Below, piece after piece: positions 8,921 through 21,197 of a DNA stretch of 64,000 nucleotides; within the stretch, counting starts at the first letter, position 1, and each line of letters starts with the position of its first letter. The DNA comes from Nocardiopsis flavescens (GTDB lineage: Bacteria; Actinomycetota; Actinomycetes; Streptosporangiales; Streptosporangiaceae). The stretch lies in the NCBI RefSeq assembly GCF_900141985.1, contig NZ_FQZK01000007.1, positions 124,001-188,000 on the forward strand, read 5' to 3'. A program made the translations under genes and the position numbers. The notes under the pieces were generated by a model. It had not been told where the DNA came from. It did no database searches and worked only from the letters and a program-made list of their open reading frames with translations.

Positions 8921-9649
8921 GTGGGACTCGAACAGGTCCGCCGCGACTGGACCCGGCTGGGTGCCGACGAGCCCCTGTGGGCGGTGTGCGTCGACCCCGC
9001 CAAGCGGGACGGCGGCTGGGACGACGACGAGTTCCTCGCCTCCGGCCGCGCCGCCGTCGACCCGGCGGTGGCCCGCCTGGAGGAGCTGGGGCTGCGGCCC
9101 GGAGGCGGCCGGGTCCTGGACTTCGGCTGCGGGGCCGGGCGGCTCTCCAACGCCCTGGCCGCGCACTTCGACCGGGTCGTGGGCGTCGACATCTCGGCTC
9201 CCATGCTGGAGGAGGCCCGGCGGCTGGACCGCAGCGGCGGGCGTATCGGCTTCGTCCTCAACGAGCGCCCCGACCTGTCGCTCTTCGAGGACGACTCCTT
9301 CGACCTCGTGTACACCGACCTGGTCCTCCAGCACCTGCCCCCGGAGCTGGCCGAGGGGTACATCCGGGAGTTCGGCCGGGTCGTGCGCCCGGGCGGGGCC
9401 ATGGTCCTGGGCGTCCCCGAGAGCGAGCGCCGCACCTTCAAGGGGCTGGTGTTCCGGTACGCGCCCTGGCCCCTGGTGGCCTGGGCGCAGAAGACCCTGC
9501 TGCGGTACCCGGCGCCGATGCGGATGCACACCCTGGGCACCGGGCGGCTGGCCGAGCTGCTGCCGCAGGCGCGCATCGCGGCCTCCGACGAGTACTGGGG
9601 CGGCGACCACTGGCGGCACCTGCGCCACTACGTGGCGGTGGGCGGGTGA
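8921..9649 (+). CDS. SAM-dependent methyltransferase (class I)
   Basis: Methyltransferase of 242 residues. The SAM-binding motif I is VLDFGCGAGRLSNALA near residue 62, motif II VVGVDIS follows, and DLVYTDLVLQHL is motif IV/post-IV. The GTG at 8921 is placed seven bases after a GGAGG site; GTG at 8918 and ATG at 8894 are alternatives. The next methyltransferase overlaps its stop codon, so the two are translated together. The substrate is unknown; context suggests a glycan, lipid or secondary metabolite of the envelope. Confidence 0.85.
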   Translation: MGLEQVRRDWTRLGADEPLWAVCVDPAKRDGGWDDDEFLASGRAAVDPAVARLEELGLRPGGGRVLDFGCGAGRLSNALAAHFDRVVGVDISAPMLEEARRLDRSGGRIGFVLNERPDLSLFEDDSFDLVYTDLVLQHLPPELAEGYIREFGRVVRPGGAMVLGVPESERRTFKGLVFRYAPWPLVAWAQKTLLRYPAPMRMHTLGTGRLAELLPQARIAASDEYWGGDHWRHLRHYVAVGG

Positions 9650-10422
9650 CCGGGACCGGGGGGCCCGCCGCCCCGGCCCGCCCCGACGGGACCGTCCCCT
9701 TCCGCGCCACCCTGGGCCGCTCCGTCGCGCTGTTCTCCGCGTTCCGCAGGGAGCAGGCCGACCCGGCGTTCTTCTACGGCACCCTCGCCCGCGACACCGT
9801 CGCCCAGCTGCGCTCCTACACGCCGCTGGACGGCAGGCTCGTCGTGGACGTGGGCGGCGGTCCCGGCTACTTCGCCGACGCGCTGCGCGAGGCGGGCGCC
9901 CGCTGCCTGTGCGTGGACTCCGACGCCCACGAGATGACCCTGCACGGCCGCTCCGCCGACGCCTTCGCCGTCCAGGGCAGCGCCCTGGACCTGCCGCTGC
10001 GCACCGGGTCGGTGGACGTGTGCTTCTCCTCCAACGTCCTGGAGCACGTCCCGGACCGGGCGCGCATGGCCGACGAGATGGTGCGGGTGACCCGGCCCGG
10101 CGGGCTGGTGTACCTGTCGTACACGCTGTGGTTCTCGCCCTGGGGCGGGCACGAGACCTCCCCCTGGCACTACCTGGGCGGCCGGTACGCCGCCGAGCGG
10201 TTCGCCCGCCGCAACGGGCACAGGCCCAAGAACGACTTCGGCCGCACCATGTACGCGGCCCACGCGGGAGAGATGCTGCGCTGGGCGCGCGCCCGCACCG
10301 ACGTCGACCCCGTGGACCTGCGGCCCCGCTACCTGCCGACCTGGACGAAACCGCTCGTGCGCGTCCCGGGCCTGCGCGAGGTCCTCACCTGGAACCTACT
10401 CCTGGTGCTGCGCAAGCGGTGA
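9646..10422 (+). CDS. SAM-dependent methyltransferase (class I)
   Basis: Methyltransferase of 258 residues starting at a GTG that overlaps the preceding stop by four bases (GTGA), a sign of translational coupling. Motif I is VVDVGGGPGYFADAL, motif II CVDSD, motif IV DVCFSSNVLEHV. The C-terminal part (SYTLWFSPWGGHETSPWHY) resembles methyltransferases of cell-surface sugar clusters. Its 3' end overlaps the convergent CNNM gene by 27 bases. Confidence 0.85.
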   Translation: MTGTGGPAAPARPDGTVPFRATLGRSVALFSAFRREQADPAFFYGTLARDTVAQLRSYTPLDGRLVVDVGGGPGYFADALREAGARCLCVDSDAHEMTLHGRSADAFAVQGSALDLPLRTGSVDVCFSSNVLEHVPDRARMADEMVRVTRPGGLVYLSYTLWFSPWGGHETSPWHYLGGRYAAERFARRNGHRPKNDFGRTMYAAHAGEMLRWARARTDVDPVDLRPRYLPTWTKPLVRVPGLREVLTWNLLLVLRKR

Positions 10423-11682
10423 GGGCTCCAGCACCAGGCCGGTGACCACCCGGCCGTCGGCCGCGGCCACCGTCGCGCTCCACCCGCCCAGCTGGACCCG
10501 CTCCCCCGGCCCCTGCGGGATGTGGCCGAGCAGGACCAGCACCATTCCGGCGACGGTCACGTAGGAGCCCTCGGGCGGGTCGGTGACCTCCACGCCCAGC
10601 AGGGGGAGGTCGTGCACGGGATAGGTGCCCGGGACGCGCAGCGCGCCCCCGTCCAGCCGGACGACCTCGGGGTCGTCGCCGTCGGTCTCGTCGACGATGT
10701 CGCCGACGATCTCCTCCAGCAGGTCCTCCATCGAGACGATCCCGCCGACCTCGCCGGCCTCGCCGATGACCACCGCCAGCTGGCGGTGCTCGGCGGTCAT
10801 CCGCCGCAGCGCGTCGGAGACCGTCAGGGAGTCGGGCAGCAGCGGGACCTCGCGGGCCAGGTCGGCGACGTCGGCGTCGCCGCGGTCGATCAGGTCGCTC
10901 CAGTGGACGACGCCCAGGACGTCGTCGACGTCCCCGGCGGCGAAGACGGGCGCCCGCGAGTGGCCGCGCTCGACGAGCATCGCCAGCGCCTCCCGGGCCG
11001 TCGTCCCCGCCGTGACCGCGTCGACGTCCGGGCGCGGGACCAGCACCCGGCGGACCTTGCGGTCGCGGATCTCGAACGCGCCGGACAGGATGTGGCGCTG
11101 CTCCGGGGTGATGTCCCCGTGGGTGACGATCATGTCCCGCAGCTCCTCCTCGCTGATCTCCTCCCGCTCCGCGCGCGGATCGCCGCCGAGCAGCCGCACC
11201 ACGAGGTCCGTGGAGGCGCCGAGCAGCCGCACGACGGGGCGGGACAGGGCGGCGAGCAGGTCCAGCGGGCGGGCCACCATGAGCGCCCAGGCCTCCGAGC
11301 GCTGCATGGCGATCCGCTTGGGCGCCAGCTCGCCCAGCACCAGCGTGACGAAGGTGAGGACGACGGTGACCAGCACGACCGCGACCGGGGAGGCGTAGGA
11401 GCCGAGGAAGCCGAGCGGTTCGACGAGCGGGCGGGCCAGCGACACGGCGGCGGTCGCCGAGGCGAGGAATCCGGCGAGCGTGATGCCGATCTGGATGGTG
11501 GCCAGGAACCGGTTGGGGTCCCGGGCCAGCCGGGCCACGGCGCGGCCGCCCGGGCCGCTCGCCTCCAACCGGCGGATCTGCCCCTCCCGCAGGGTGACCA
11601 GGGCGATCTCGCTGCCGGCGAACAGGGCGTTCACCACGACCAAGACCAGCACGAGGCCGATCTGGGCCCCGTAGCCCTCCAT
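10396..11682 (-). CDS. CNNM/CorC (HlyC) family membrane protein with CBS domains
   Basis: Protein of 428 residues: an N-terminal DUF21 membrane domain of about four helices (LVLVLVVVNALFAGSEIALV, then VVLVTVVLTFVTLVLGELAPKR), a pair of CBS domains (about residues 205-325, with RVLVPRPDVDAV and IVSMEDLLEEIVGDI) and a C-terminal CorC_HlyC domain. Family members are linked to Mg2+/Co2+ transport or efflux. The ATG at 11682 has GGGAG upstream and fits the family start; the frame could extend to 11745 but that adds only a weak leader. Its 3' end overlaps the convergent methyltransferase. Confidence 0.88.
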   Translation of the reverse strand: MEGYGAQIGLVLVLVVVNALFAGSEIALVTLREGQIRRLEASGPGGRAVARLARDPNRFLATIQIGITLAGFLASATAAVSLARPLVEPLGFLGSYASPVAVVLVTVVLTFVTLVLGELAPKRIAMQRSEAWALMVARPLDLLAALSRPVVRLLGASTDLVVRLLGGDPRAEREEISEEELRDMIVTHGDITPEQRHILSGAFEIRDRKVRRVLVPRPDVDAVTAGTTAREALAMLVERGHSRAPVFAAGDVDDVLGVVHWSDLIDRGDADVADLAREVPLLPDSLTVSDALRRMTAEHRQLAVVIGEAGEVGGIVSMEDLLEEIVGDIVDETDGDDPEVVRLDGGALRVPGTYPVHDLPLLGVEVTDPPEGSYVTVAGMVLVLLGHIPQGPGERVQLGGWSATVAAADGRVVTGLVLEPSPLAQHQE

Positions 11683-11760
11683 GGGATGCTCCCGTGGGTC
11701 GATTGTGTTGGAGATGGGGGTCTTCCCTGTTTTCCCATCCGCCACACCCGCCCCGAACCG

Positions 11761-12636
11761 CTACCCCAGCCGGTCGCGGATCCGCCGCGGGGAGCGCGCG
11801 CGGCGGTGCATGCCCCGGAAGGGGCACTCCCGCCGCTCCAGGTCCATACCGAACCCCCGGGCCGACTCCAGGCCCTCCAGCTCCTCCCAGAACAGGGGCG
11901 CGGCCACCGGCCCGCCCTCGCGCACCCGCACGGAGTACGGGGCGACGGCCAGCTGCTCGCGGCCGTTGCGGAGGTAGTCGACGAACAGCCGGCCCCGCCG
12001 CCTGTTCTTGCGCACCTCGGTGGTGCGCTCCGCCGGGGCCCGCGCGGCCACCCGTTCGGCGAGGAGCCCGGCCAGGTCCCGGACCTCCTGGTCGTCCAGC
12101 TCCGGGCGCAGCGGCGAGCGGACGTGCAGGCCCTTGGAGCCGGTGGTCATCACGTAGGCGGCCAGCCCGGCCTCCTCCAGGATCTCCCGGGCGTCGAGCG
12201 CCGCTGCTCTGCACGCGGCGAAGTCCCGCGCACCGCCCCCGGGCGGGTCCAGGTCCAGCACCAGCAGGTCGGGGCGGCCCAGGTGCGGCTCCCGTGACTG
12301 CCAGGCGTGCAGCGTGATCGCCGCCTGGTCCGCGCACCACACCAGGGCGGCGGCGTCGCGGACCTCCATCATCGTCCCGCCCCCGGTCTCCAGGGTGCGG
12401 ACCCAGTCGGGGACCGAGGGGTGCTTGACGAAGAAGCCGGGGCCGTCCACCCCTCCCGGGTAGCGCTCCAGCGCCACCGGCCGCCCGCGCAGGTGCGGCA
12501 GCATCAGCGGCGCGATGCGCACGTGGTAGCGGGCCAGGTCCTCCTTGGTGGGACCGCCCGCCCCGAAAAGCTCCTTGTCCGGCCGTTTCACCCCGACCAC
12601 CCGGCGTCCCGCCCGAACCCTCGCGCTGTCGGCCAT
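11761..12636 (-). CDS. LigD polymerase-domain (PolDom) protein, NHEJ-type primase-polymerase
   Basis: Protein of 291 residues matching the archaeo-eukaryotic primase-like polymerase domain of bacterial LigD. The metal-binding LVLDLDPP motif, the TGSKGLHV motif and the terminal basic REC..RGMHRR segment are present. There is no ligase or nuclease domain, so it is a stand-alone PolDom. Such proteins insert ribonucleotides at breaks during non-homologous end joining with Ku. No ku or ligase gene lies nearby. Start 12636 is preceded by GGGAGGTGGT. Confidence 0.85.
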   Translation of the reverse strand: MADSARVRAGRRVVGVKRPDKELFGAGGPTKEDLARYHVRIAPLMLPHLRGRPVALERYPGGVDGPGFFVKHPSVPDWVRTLETGGGTMMEVRDAAALVWCADQAAITLHAWQSREPHLGRPDLLVLDLDPPGGGARDFAACRAAALDAREILEEAGLAAYVMTTGSKGLHVRSPLRPELDDQEVRDLAGLLAERVAARAPAERTTEVRKNRRRGRLFVDYLRNGREQLAVAPYSVRVREGGPVAAPLFWEELEGLESARGFGMDLERRECPFRGMHRRARSPRRIRDRLG

Positions 12637-12710
12637 GGCCACCACCTCCCCCGGGTCCCCTACCCGTTCCGCGGCGGGGGGCACGCCCGGGTCCCGGCGG
12701 CGTGCGGGCG

Positions 12711-14429
12711 TCAGTCCCGGGGAGGCCCGGGGTCCGGGCGGTCCAGGACGCCGGCGGGGTCGATCTGGCCGTACCCGGTGGCCACGTAGAAGTCCTCCAG
12801 GTTCACGTAGCCCGCGCGGCGGGCCACGCTGATCATGTCGCCCGACGACTCCGCCTCGATGAGGCTGCGGTGCCCGCCCATGAACTCCGCCATGGCGAGC
12901 CGCCCGTCCACCTCGGCCTTCTCCCGGGCCCGGGTGCGGTGCCAGGCCCCGATCGCGACGCGGGCCTTGCCGGTGCGGGCCGACTCCAGCCAGGCCCGGT
13001 CCGGCCCCGGCTCGGCCTTGGTGATGATCTGCACCGTGTCGCCCTCGCGCACCTGGGCGCTGGGCAGGGCCAGGCGCCCGTTGACCGTCGCGGCCGAGAA
13101 CCGGTCGCCGATGTCGTTGTCCAGGGCGTAGGCCACGTCCACCGGGGTCGAGCCCTCGGGGAGGGTGAGGATCTTGCCGTCCACGGTGAGCACCGTGATG
13201 CTGTCCGCCAGGTCGGTGCGCACGCCCTCCAGCAGCTCCTCCGCGGAGGCGCCCTCCTGCCAGCGCAGCAGCCGGGTGAGCCACTCCGGGTCGGTGGTGC
13301 GCTCCGAGCCGAGCCGGCCGTCGCGGCCGGTGCGCTCGTGGATCTCGGCGATGATGCCGTACTCCGACACCTGCTGGGCGCGGCCGTCGCAGATGATGAT
13401 CTGCACCTTGTGTCCGCCGTCGGTGCGCACGGTCGTGTGCAGCGCCCGGTAGAGGTTGTACTTGGGCGAGGCGATGAAGTCGCGGAACTTCGCCGGGACC
13501 GGCCGCCAGCGCCCGTGGACGGCGCCCAGCGCCAGGTAGCCGTTGCGCTCCTCTCCCCGGACCACCACCACGTAGCGCACCGTGGCCTGCGGGTCCAGGG
13601 AGGCCAGCGGGGATCCGGAGTGGAACACCGACGCCAGGTGGCGGGGGCGGACCTCCACGTCGGCCTTGACCCGGAAGGCCGCCAGGCTGTCGAGCAGCGC
13701 CGCCGTCAGGGCCTCGGTCTGCGGTCGCGCCCGGTCGCGGACCCGGGCGGCGCACTCACGGGTGCGCTCGAACTCCTCGGTCTCCAGGTACTCGAAACAC
13801 AGGTCCTCCAGCTCCCGTTTGAGCTTGTACACGCCCAGCCGCTCGGCGAGCGGGACGAGCAGCTCGCGGGTGCCCAGGGCGATCTTCACCCGCTTGTGCG
13901 GCGGCTGGAACTGGAGGGTGCGCAGGTTGTGGACGCGGTCGGCCAGCTTGATCAGCAGGACCCGCAGGTCGTCGCGGGCGGCCACGACCATCTTGCGGAA
14001 GGTCTCCCCGGCGGCGGCGCTGCCGTACATCGACCGGTCGACCTTGGTGACCCCGTCGACCATGACGCCCACCTCGGTGCCGAACTCCGCGGCGAGGTGG
14101 GCGAGGCTGAACGGGGTGTCCTCCACGGTGTCGTGCAGGAGGGCGGCGACGAGGGTCGCGGTGTCCAGGCCGAGTTCGGCGAGGATGGTGGCGACGGCCA
14201 GGGGGTGGATGATGAACGGCTCGCCGCTCTTGCGCTTCTGCTCCCGGTGCAGGTGGTCGGCGACGGCGTAGGCGCGCGCCAGCAGCGCGGTGTCGGCCCG
14301 GGGGTACCAGCGCAGGTGCTCGGCGATCAGAGGCTCGGCCTCGCTCGCGGGGCGGGTGGTGGCCTTGGCCTGGTTGAGGCCGCGCCACCACTCGGTGGAG
14401 GCCGTCACATCCACATCGGGAGCTCCCAT
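12711..14429 (-). CDS. RSH-family (p)ppGpp hydrolase, HD-synthetase-like-TGS, synthetase site degenerate
   Basis: RelA/SpoT homologue of 572 residues, shorter than the ~750-850 of long RSH proteins, ending after a TGS domain with no ACT/RRM domain. The hydrolase HD domain is intact (HPLAVA, LLHDTVEDT, LIKLADRVHNLR). The synthetase region is recognisable (RPVPAKFRDFIASPK) but altered: the usual NGYQSLHT reads NLYRALHT and the usual EVQIRT reads KVQIII, losing the catalytic Glu and the Arg. TGS begins near ITVLTVDGK. It therefore probably hydrolyses but does not make (p)ppGpp. A GGAAGGGG site precedes the ATG at 14429. A second, full RelA must exist elsewhere if the cell makes ppGpp by RSH. Confidence 0.85.
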   Translation of the reverse strand: MGAPDVDVTASTEWWRGLNQAKATTRPASEAEPLIAEHLRWYPRADTALLARAYAVADHLHREQKRKSGEPFIIHPLAVATILAELGLDTATLVAALLHDTVEDTPFSLAHLAAEFGTEVGVMVDGVTKVDRSMYGSAAAGETFRKMVVAARDDLRVLLIKLADRVHNLRTLQFQPPHKRVKIALGTRELLVPLAERLGVYKLKRELEDLCFEYLETEEFERTRECAARVRDRARPQTEALTAALLDSLAAFRVKADVEVRPRHLASVFHSGSPLASLDPQATVRYVVVVRGEERNGYLALGAVHGRWRPVPAKFRDFIASPKYNLYRALHTTVRTDGGHKVQIIICDGRAQQVSEYGIIAEIHERTGRDGRLGSERTTDPEWLTRLLRWQEGASAEELLEGVRTDLADSITVLTVDGKILTLPEGSTPVDVAYALDNDIGDRFSAATVNGRLALPSAQVREGDTVQIITKAEPGPDRAWLESARTGKARVAIGAWHRTRAREKAEVDGRLAMAEFMGGHRSLIEAESSGDMISVARRAGYVNLEDFYVATGYGQIDPAGVLDRPDPGPPRD

Positions 14430-14587
14430 ATGGACCCCTTCCCATCGCACGGCGGACCGGGTATTCCGTCAAGCCTACTTATCCCGGAACGCCGCCGGCC
14501 CACGAACCCCGCAACCCGCGGCCGGACCCGCGCGGGGAGGCGCCCGCGCCGCACGGGGGGAGAGGGAGATCACCGCCGCGGACGCGC

Positions 14588-14620
14588 GAACGCCCGGCCG
14601 GTGACCCCGGCCGGGCGTTC
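14588..14620 (-). terminator. Terminator hairpin after etfA
   Basis: Perfect 12-bp inverted repeat GAACGCCCGGCC / GGCCGGGCGTTC with a 9-base loop, 20 bases beyond the etfA stop codon. Confidence 0.75.
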
Positions 14621-14639
14621 GGGTGCGGGCGCGGTGGGG

Positions 14640-15584
14640 CTACTTGCGCTTCTGGATCTCCTCGGTCAGCTGCGGGGCGACGGTGTGCAGGTCGCCCACG
14701 ACGCCGAAGTCCACCAGCTCGAAGATCGGAGCCTCGGGGTCCTTGTTGACCGCGACGATGTTCTTCGCGGTCTGCATGCCGGCCCGGTGCTGGATCGCGC
14801 CGGAGATGCCCAGCGCGACGTACAGGTTCGGGCTGACCGTCTTACCGGTCTGGCCGACCTGGAACTGGTTCGGGTACCAGCCGGAGTCGACGGCGGCGCG
14901 GGAGGCGCCGACGGCGGCACCGAGCGAGTCCGCCAGGCCCTCGACGACGGAGAAGTCGTCGGAGCCGACGCCGCGCCCGCCGGAGACCACGACGGCGGCC
15001 TCGGTCAGCTCGGGGCGCTCGCCCTGCTCCTGGACCACGCGCTCGACGACCCGGGCGGCCCGGGCGGCCTCCGACGGCTCGAAGGAGACGGCCTCCTCGG
15101 CGGCGGCGCCGGCCGCGGCCTCGGGGGTCACGGAGTTCGGACGGACCGCGACGACCGGGACACCGGTCCGGACGCGGGCGTGGGTGACGGTGGCACCGCC
15201 GAAGATGCTGTGCTCGGCGACCACGTCGGCGCTGACGTCGACCACGTCGGTGAGCACGCCCGAGCCCAGCTTGACGGCGGTGCGGCCGGCGATCTCCTTG
15301 TTCTCGGCGGTGGCCGAGACGAGGATCGCGGCGGCGCCCCTGTCCCGGGCCAGCTCGGCGAGCAGCTCGGCCTTGGGCGCGACGACGTGGTCGTTGAGCG
15401 AGGCCGGGGCGACGTAGACCTTCTCGGCGCCGAACTCGGCCAGCGCGGCCCTGCCCGACTCCGCACCGTCGCCGATCCAGACCGCGGCGGGCTCGCCGAT
15501 GCGGCGCGCGGCGGTCAGCAGCTCGGTGGTGACCTTCTTGACCTGTCCGTCGACGTGGTCGACGAGGACGAGGACCTCAGCCAT
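14640..15584 (-). CDS. etfA: Electron transfer flavoprotein, alpha subunit
   Basis: ETF-alpha of 314 residues, normal length. The FAD-binding C-terminal domain contains VVSGGRGVGSDDF, KTVSPNLYVALGISGAIQH and NKDPEAPIFELVDFGVVGDL, all diagnostic. With EtfB it shuttles electrons from acyl-CoA dehydrogenases and other flavoprotein dehydrogenases to the membrane quinone pool through ETF-QO. It follows etfB in the same operon with a 33-base gap and is closed by a strong hairpin. Confidence 0.96.
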   Translation of the reverse strand: MAEVLVLVDHVDGQVKKVTTELLTAARRIGEPAAVWIGDGAESGRAALAEFGAEKVYVAPASLNDHVVAPKAELLAELARDRGAAAILVSATAENKEIAGRTAVKLGSGVLTDVVDVSADVVAEHSIFGGATVTHARVRTGVPVVAVRPNSVTPEAAAGAAAEEAVSFEPSEAARAARVVERVVQEQGERPELTEAAVVVSGGRGVGSDDFSVVEGLADSLGAAVGASRAAVDSGWYPNQFQVGQTGKTVSPNLYVALGISGAIQHRAGMQTAKNIVAVNKDPEAPIFELVDFGVVGDLHTVAPQLTEEIQKRK

Positions 15585-15617
15585 AATCCTTGAACCTTCC
15601 TGAGTCTCTCGCCTGAC

Positions 15618-16397
15618 CTACACGAACTTCTTCTCGGCGAGGAAGTCGGCGATCTTCACGCCGCCGTCGCCCTCGTCCTTGACGATCGTGCCCGCGGCGC
15701 GCGGCGGCGCGGCGGCGAAGTCGACGGTCTCGGTGGTGGCGTTGGCCAGACCGACCCTGGCCGTGTCGATGCCGGCGTCGGCCGCGGACTTCTTGTCCAC
15801 CGGCTTCTTCTTCGCCTGCATGATCAGCTTGAAGGACGGGTAGCGCGGCTCGTTGATCTTCTCCACGACGGAGACGACGGCGGGCAGCTGCGCCTCGACG
15901 ACGTCGTAGCCGTAGTCGGTCTGGCGCTGGATCCTGATGGCGCCGCCGTCCACGTCGACCTTGCCGGCCAGCGTGAGCTGGGGCAGGCCGAGGTACTCGG
16001 CGAGCGCGGCGCCGACGACGCCGGTGCGGGCGTCGGTGGACTCCGAGCCCAGGACGACGATGTCGAACTCCAGGGTGCCCAGGGCCTGCGCCAGCGCGTA
16101 GGCGGTCTGGAGCGAGTCCGAGCCGTGGAGCGCGTCGTCGTTGACGAAGACGGCCTTGTCGGCGCCCATGGACAGCGCCTTGCGGATCGAGTCCGTGGCC
16201 TGGTCCGGTCCCATCGTCAGGATGGTGACCTCGCCGCCGTGCTTCTCCTTGAGGAGAAGGGCCTCCTCGATCGCGTACTCGTCGAGCTCGTTGACGACGC
16301 CGTCGGACGCTGCGCGGTCCAGCGTGTTGTCCTCGGCGCTGAGCTTCCGTTCGGTCGCCGTGTCCGGGACCTGCTTGACCAAAACGACAATATTCAT
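15618..16397 (-). CDS. etfB: Electron transfer flavoprotein, beta subunit
   Basis: ETF-beta of 259 residues starting MNIVVLVKQVPDTATERKL, the typical N terminus. The AMP-binding region FDIVVLGSESTDARTGVVG and the conserved loop PRYPSFKLIMQAKKKP are present. The ATG at 16397 is chosen over the upstream frame start at 16475 because it begins the conserved first beta-strand. It is first gene of the etfBA operon. Confidence 0.96.
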   Translation of the reverse strand: MNIVVLVKQVPDTATERKLSAEDNTLDRAASDGVVNELDEYAIEEALLLKEKHGGEVTILTMGPDQATDSIRKALSMGADKAVFVNDDALHGSDSLQTAYALAQALGTLEFDIVVLGSESTDARTGVVGAALAEYLGLPQLTLAGKVDVDGGAIRIQRQTDYGYDVVEAQLPAVVSVVEKINEPRYPSFKLIMQAKKKPVDKKSAADAGIDTARVGLANATTETVDFAAAPPRAAGTIVKDEGDGGVKIADFLAEKKFV

Positions 16398-16825
16398 GGC
16401 CGGTGGCCGACCTCCCTGCACTCCGTGATCCGCCGTGCGGCGGCCGGACGCTGGCGCGCCCCGTACTGCCAACAATGTCGAACGACGTTCGGTCCTCCGA
16501 CGGCGGGGCCGGTCTTTCCGGTCGACCGGTCCCGCGGTGTACTCATAGCCCTTATGTTACTGGCTAGTAGCATGAAGGCCAACCCACGGCCCCCGATTTC
16601 ACTTAGGAAACCCTAACCAATCCTGGTGGCACAGGCTCCGGCGGCACCGCACGCGGGGCGGCGGACCGTCCTGCGGGCCGGTGGGCGACCGGCCCCGAGC
16701 CCCTTGTCACACCTTAGTCACCGCCCGGTCCGGCCCCGCCCCGGCGGCACCGGTCCGGGGCCGGGAACGACACGGGCGCCCCCGCTCCCGAGGGAGCGCG
16801 GGGCGCCCGGCGGGCGTCACGCCGG
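16398..16825. promoter_or_regulatory. Intergenic region: etfBA promoter side and kinase terminator
   Basis: No gene is seen in these 428 bases. Upstream of etfB is a perfect odd palindrome CGAAC-GAC-GTTCG at 16479-16491, placed about 80 bases before the start codon, which could bind a TetR- or XRE-type repressor. At 16773-16809 a strong GC hairpin (GGGCGCCCC..CGCTCCC facing GGGAGCG..GGGGCGCCC) lies just past the kinase stop and is its likely terminator. The middle part (16545-16625) is more AT-rich and probably holds the etf promoter. Confidence 0.5.
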
Positions 16826-19204
<2,379 letters not shown>

Positions 19205-19564
19205 CGTGTACTCATCCCCTCAAAAGACCGCATACCACCACGTCCAGCTTATCGGCCGGGGGGATGGGTCACCATTGGCTTGTACGGGCCCGACGGGGCC
19301 TTGTGGTCTGCTCGGCACCGCCGGGAAGTTCTGGGGGCTCCGGCGGTCGGTTCCTCGTCGGACGACCACCACCGAGTATGACGGAAGATCCGCGCGGGCG
19401 GTTCCCCCCGGCCTGCCCGAACTGGCCGGTTTCGGACTCCGGGGTGGGCGTTTCGGTCTCGCCGTGCCCGTCACACCCGCCCCGTCCCCCCTGTCCTGCG
19501 GGCCCGTGGCCGCCCCGGCGCCGGTCGCGGGCCCCGCGACCGGCGCCGGGGCGGCCGGCCGGGG
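19205..19564. promoter_or_regulatory. Intergenic region with exceptional 23-bp hairpin
   Basis: The part next to the kinase start (19205-19260) is the likely kinase promoter. No gene is supported in between. At 19508-19556 lies a perfect 23-bp inverted repeat with a 3-base loop, just beyond the enoyl-CoA hydratase stop, which must be its terminator. Confidence 0.5.
19508..19556 (-). terminator. 23-bp perfect hairpin terminator of the enoyl-CoA hydratase gene
   Basis: Arms 19508-19530 and 19534-19556 are exact reverse complements separated by GCC. It ends nine bases before the stop codon of the leftward gene. Confidence 0.8.
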
Positions 19565-20383
<819 letters not shown>

Positions 20384-20408
20384 TGTCCAGCGATTCCTAT
20401 CACCCGGG

Positions 20409-21197
20409 TCACGAGAAGAGCAGGACCAGGGTGCCCAGCCGTGCGGACAGCGCGTAGGCCGCCGCCAGCAGCAGGAGCGCGCCGACCGGCAGGAGCGTGT
20501 CCCCGGTCCCCCAGCGGCTGTGGCGGGCGCGGCTGCGCGGCCCGGTGCCGAACGCGCGGGCGTCCATGGCGGTGGCCATGAGCGTCCCGGTGCGGATGGC
20601 GCGCACGAGCAGCGCGAACATCCGACCGAAGAACAGCGCCGCCATCCGCGCGGGGTTGCGCCCCGCCTCCAGTCCGCGGGCCCGCCGGGCCAGGGTGACG
20701 GTCCGCCAGTGGTCGGCCAGGAGCGGGAGCAGGCGCAGTGCGGCCAGCACCCCCATGGCGGGGCGCTCGGGCACCCCCAGCCGCTGGACCAGGCCGTCGG
20801 CCAGGTCCGTGGGGTCGCTCCCCGCGGCGGCGATCAGTCCGGGCAGGGCGATGGCCAGCAGGCGTACCGCGGCGCCCACCGCGCCTTCCAGCCCCTCCAC
20901 CCCGTAGAGGTAGTTGACGAGGCCGCTCGACAGGCCCATGAGGAGGAACGGCCCGCCCAGCACCAGCAGGGTGCGCCGGTCCAGACCGCTGAACGGGACC
21001 AGCGCCAGCACCCCCAGCAGCACCACGCCGCCGGTGACGGCGTCCACCGCCGGGACCAGCCCCAGCCCCAGGACCATCGCGGCCACCAGCTTGGCCGCGG
21101 GGTTGAACCGGGTCAGCCAGTACCGGGCTCCGCCGTCGTCGGGCGGGTCGAGGGTGAGGGCGTCGGCGACCGGCGCCCCGGGTTCACGGTCGGCCAC
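20409..21197 (-). CDS. ykoC: ECF transporter transmembrane component (YkoC/CbiQ type)
   Basis: EcfT-type protein of 262 residues with about six hydrophobic helices and the two short motifs of the family in the large cytoplasmic loop: AIALPG..., DGLVQRLGVPERPAMGVLAALRLLPLL and, later, ARRARGLE and MDARAFG (the Ala-Arg-Gly coupling motifs). It couples the ATPase to the S component. It starts at GTG 21197, overlapping the ATPase gene by 14 bases, so the operon is translationally coupled. Under the TPP riboswitch upstream it belongs to a thiamine-precursor transporter. Confidence 0.88.
   Translation of the reverse strand: MADREPGAPVADALTLDPPDDGGARYWLTRFNPAAKLVAAMVLGLGLVPAVDAVTGGVVLLGVLALVPFSGLDRRTLLVLGGPFLLMGLSSGLVNYLYGVEGLEGAVGAAVRLLAIALPGLIAAAGSDPTDLADGLVQRLGVPERPAMGVLAALRLLPLLADHWRTVTLARRARGLEAGRNPARMAALFFGRMFALLVRAIRTGTLMATAMDARAFGTGPRSRARHSRWGTGDTLLPVGALLLLAAAYALSARLGTLVLLFS

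Noticed and set aside
11761..12636. Complete NHEJ ligase LigD
   Set aside because: Only the polymerase domain is present; no ATP-ligase motif or phosphoesterase domain is found in the frame.
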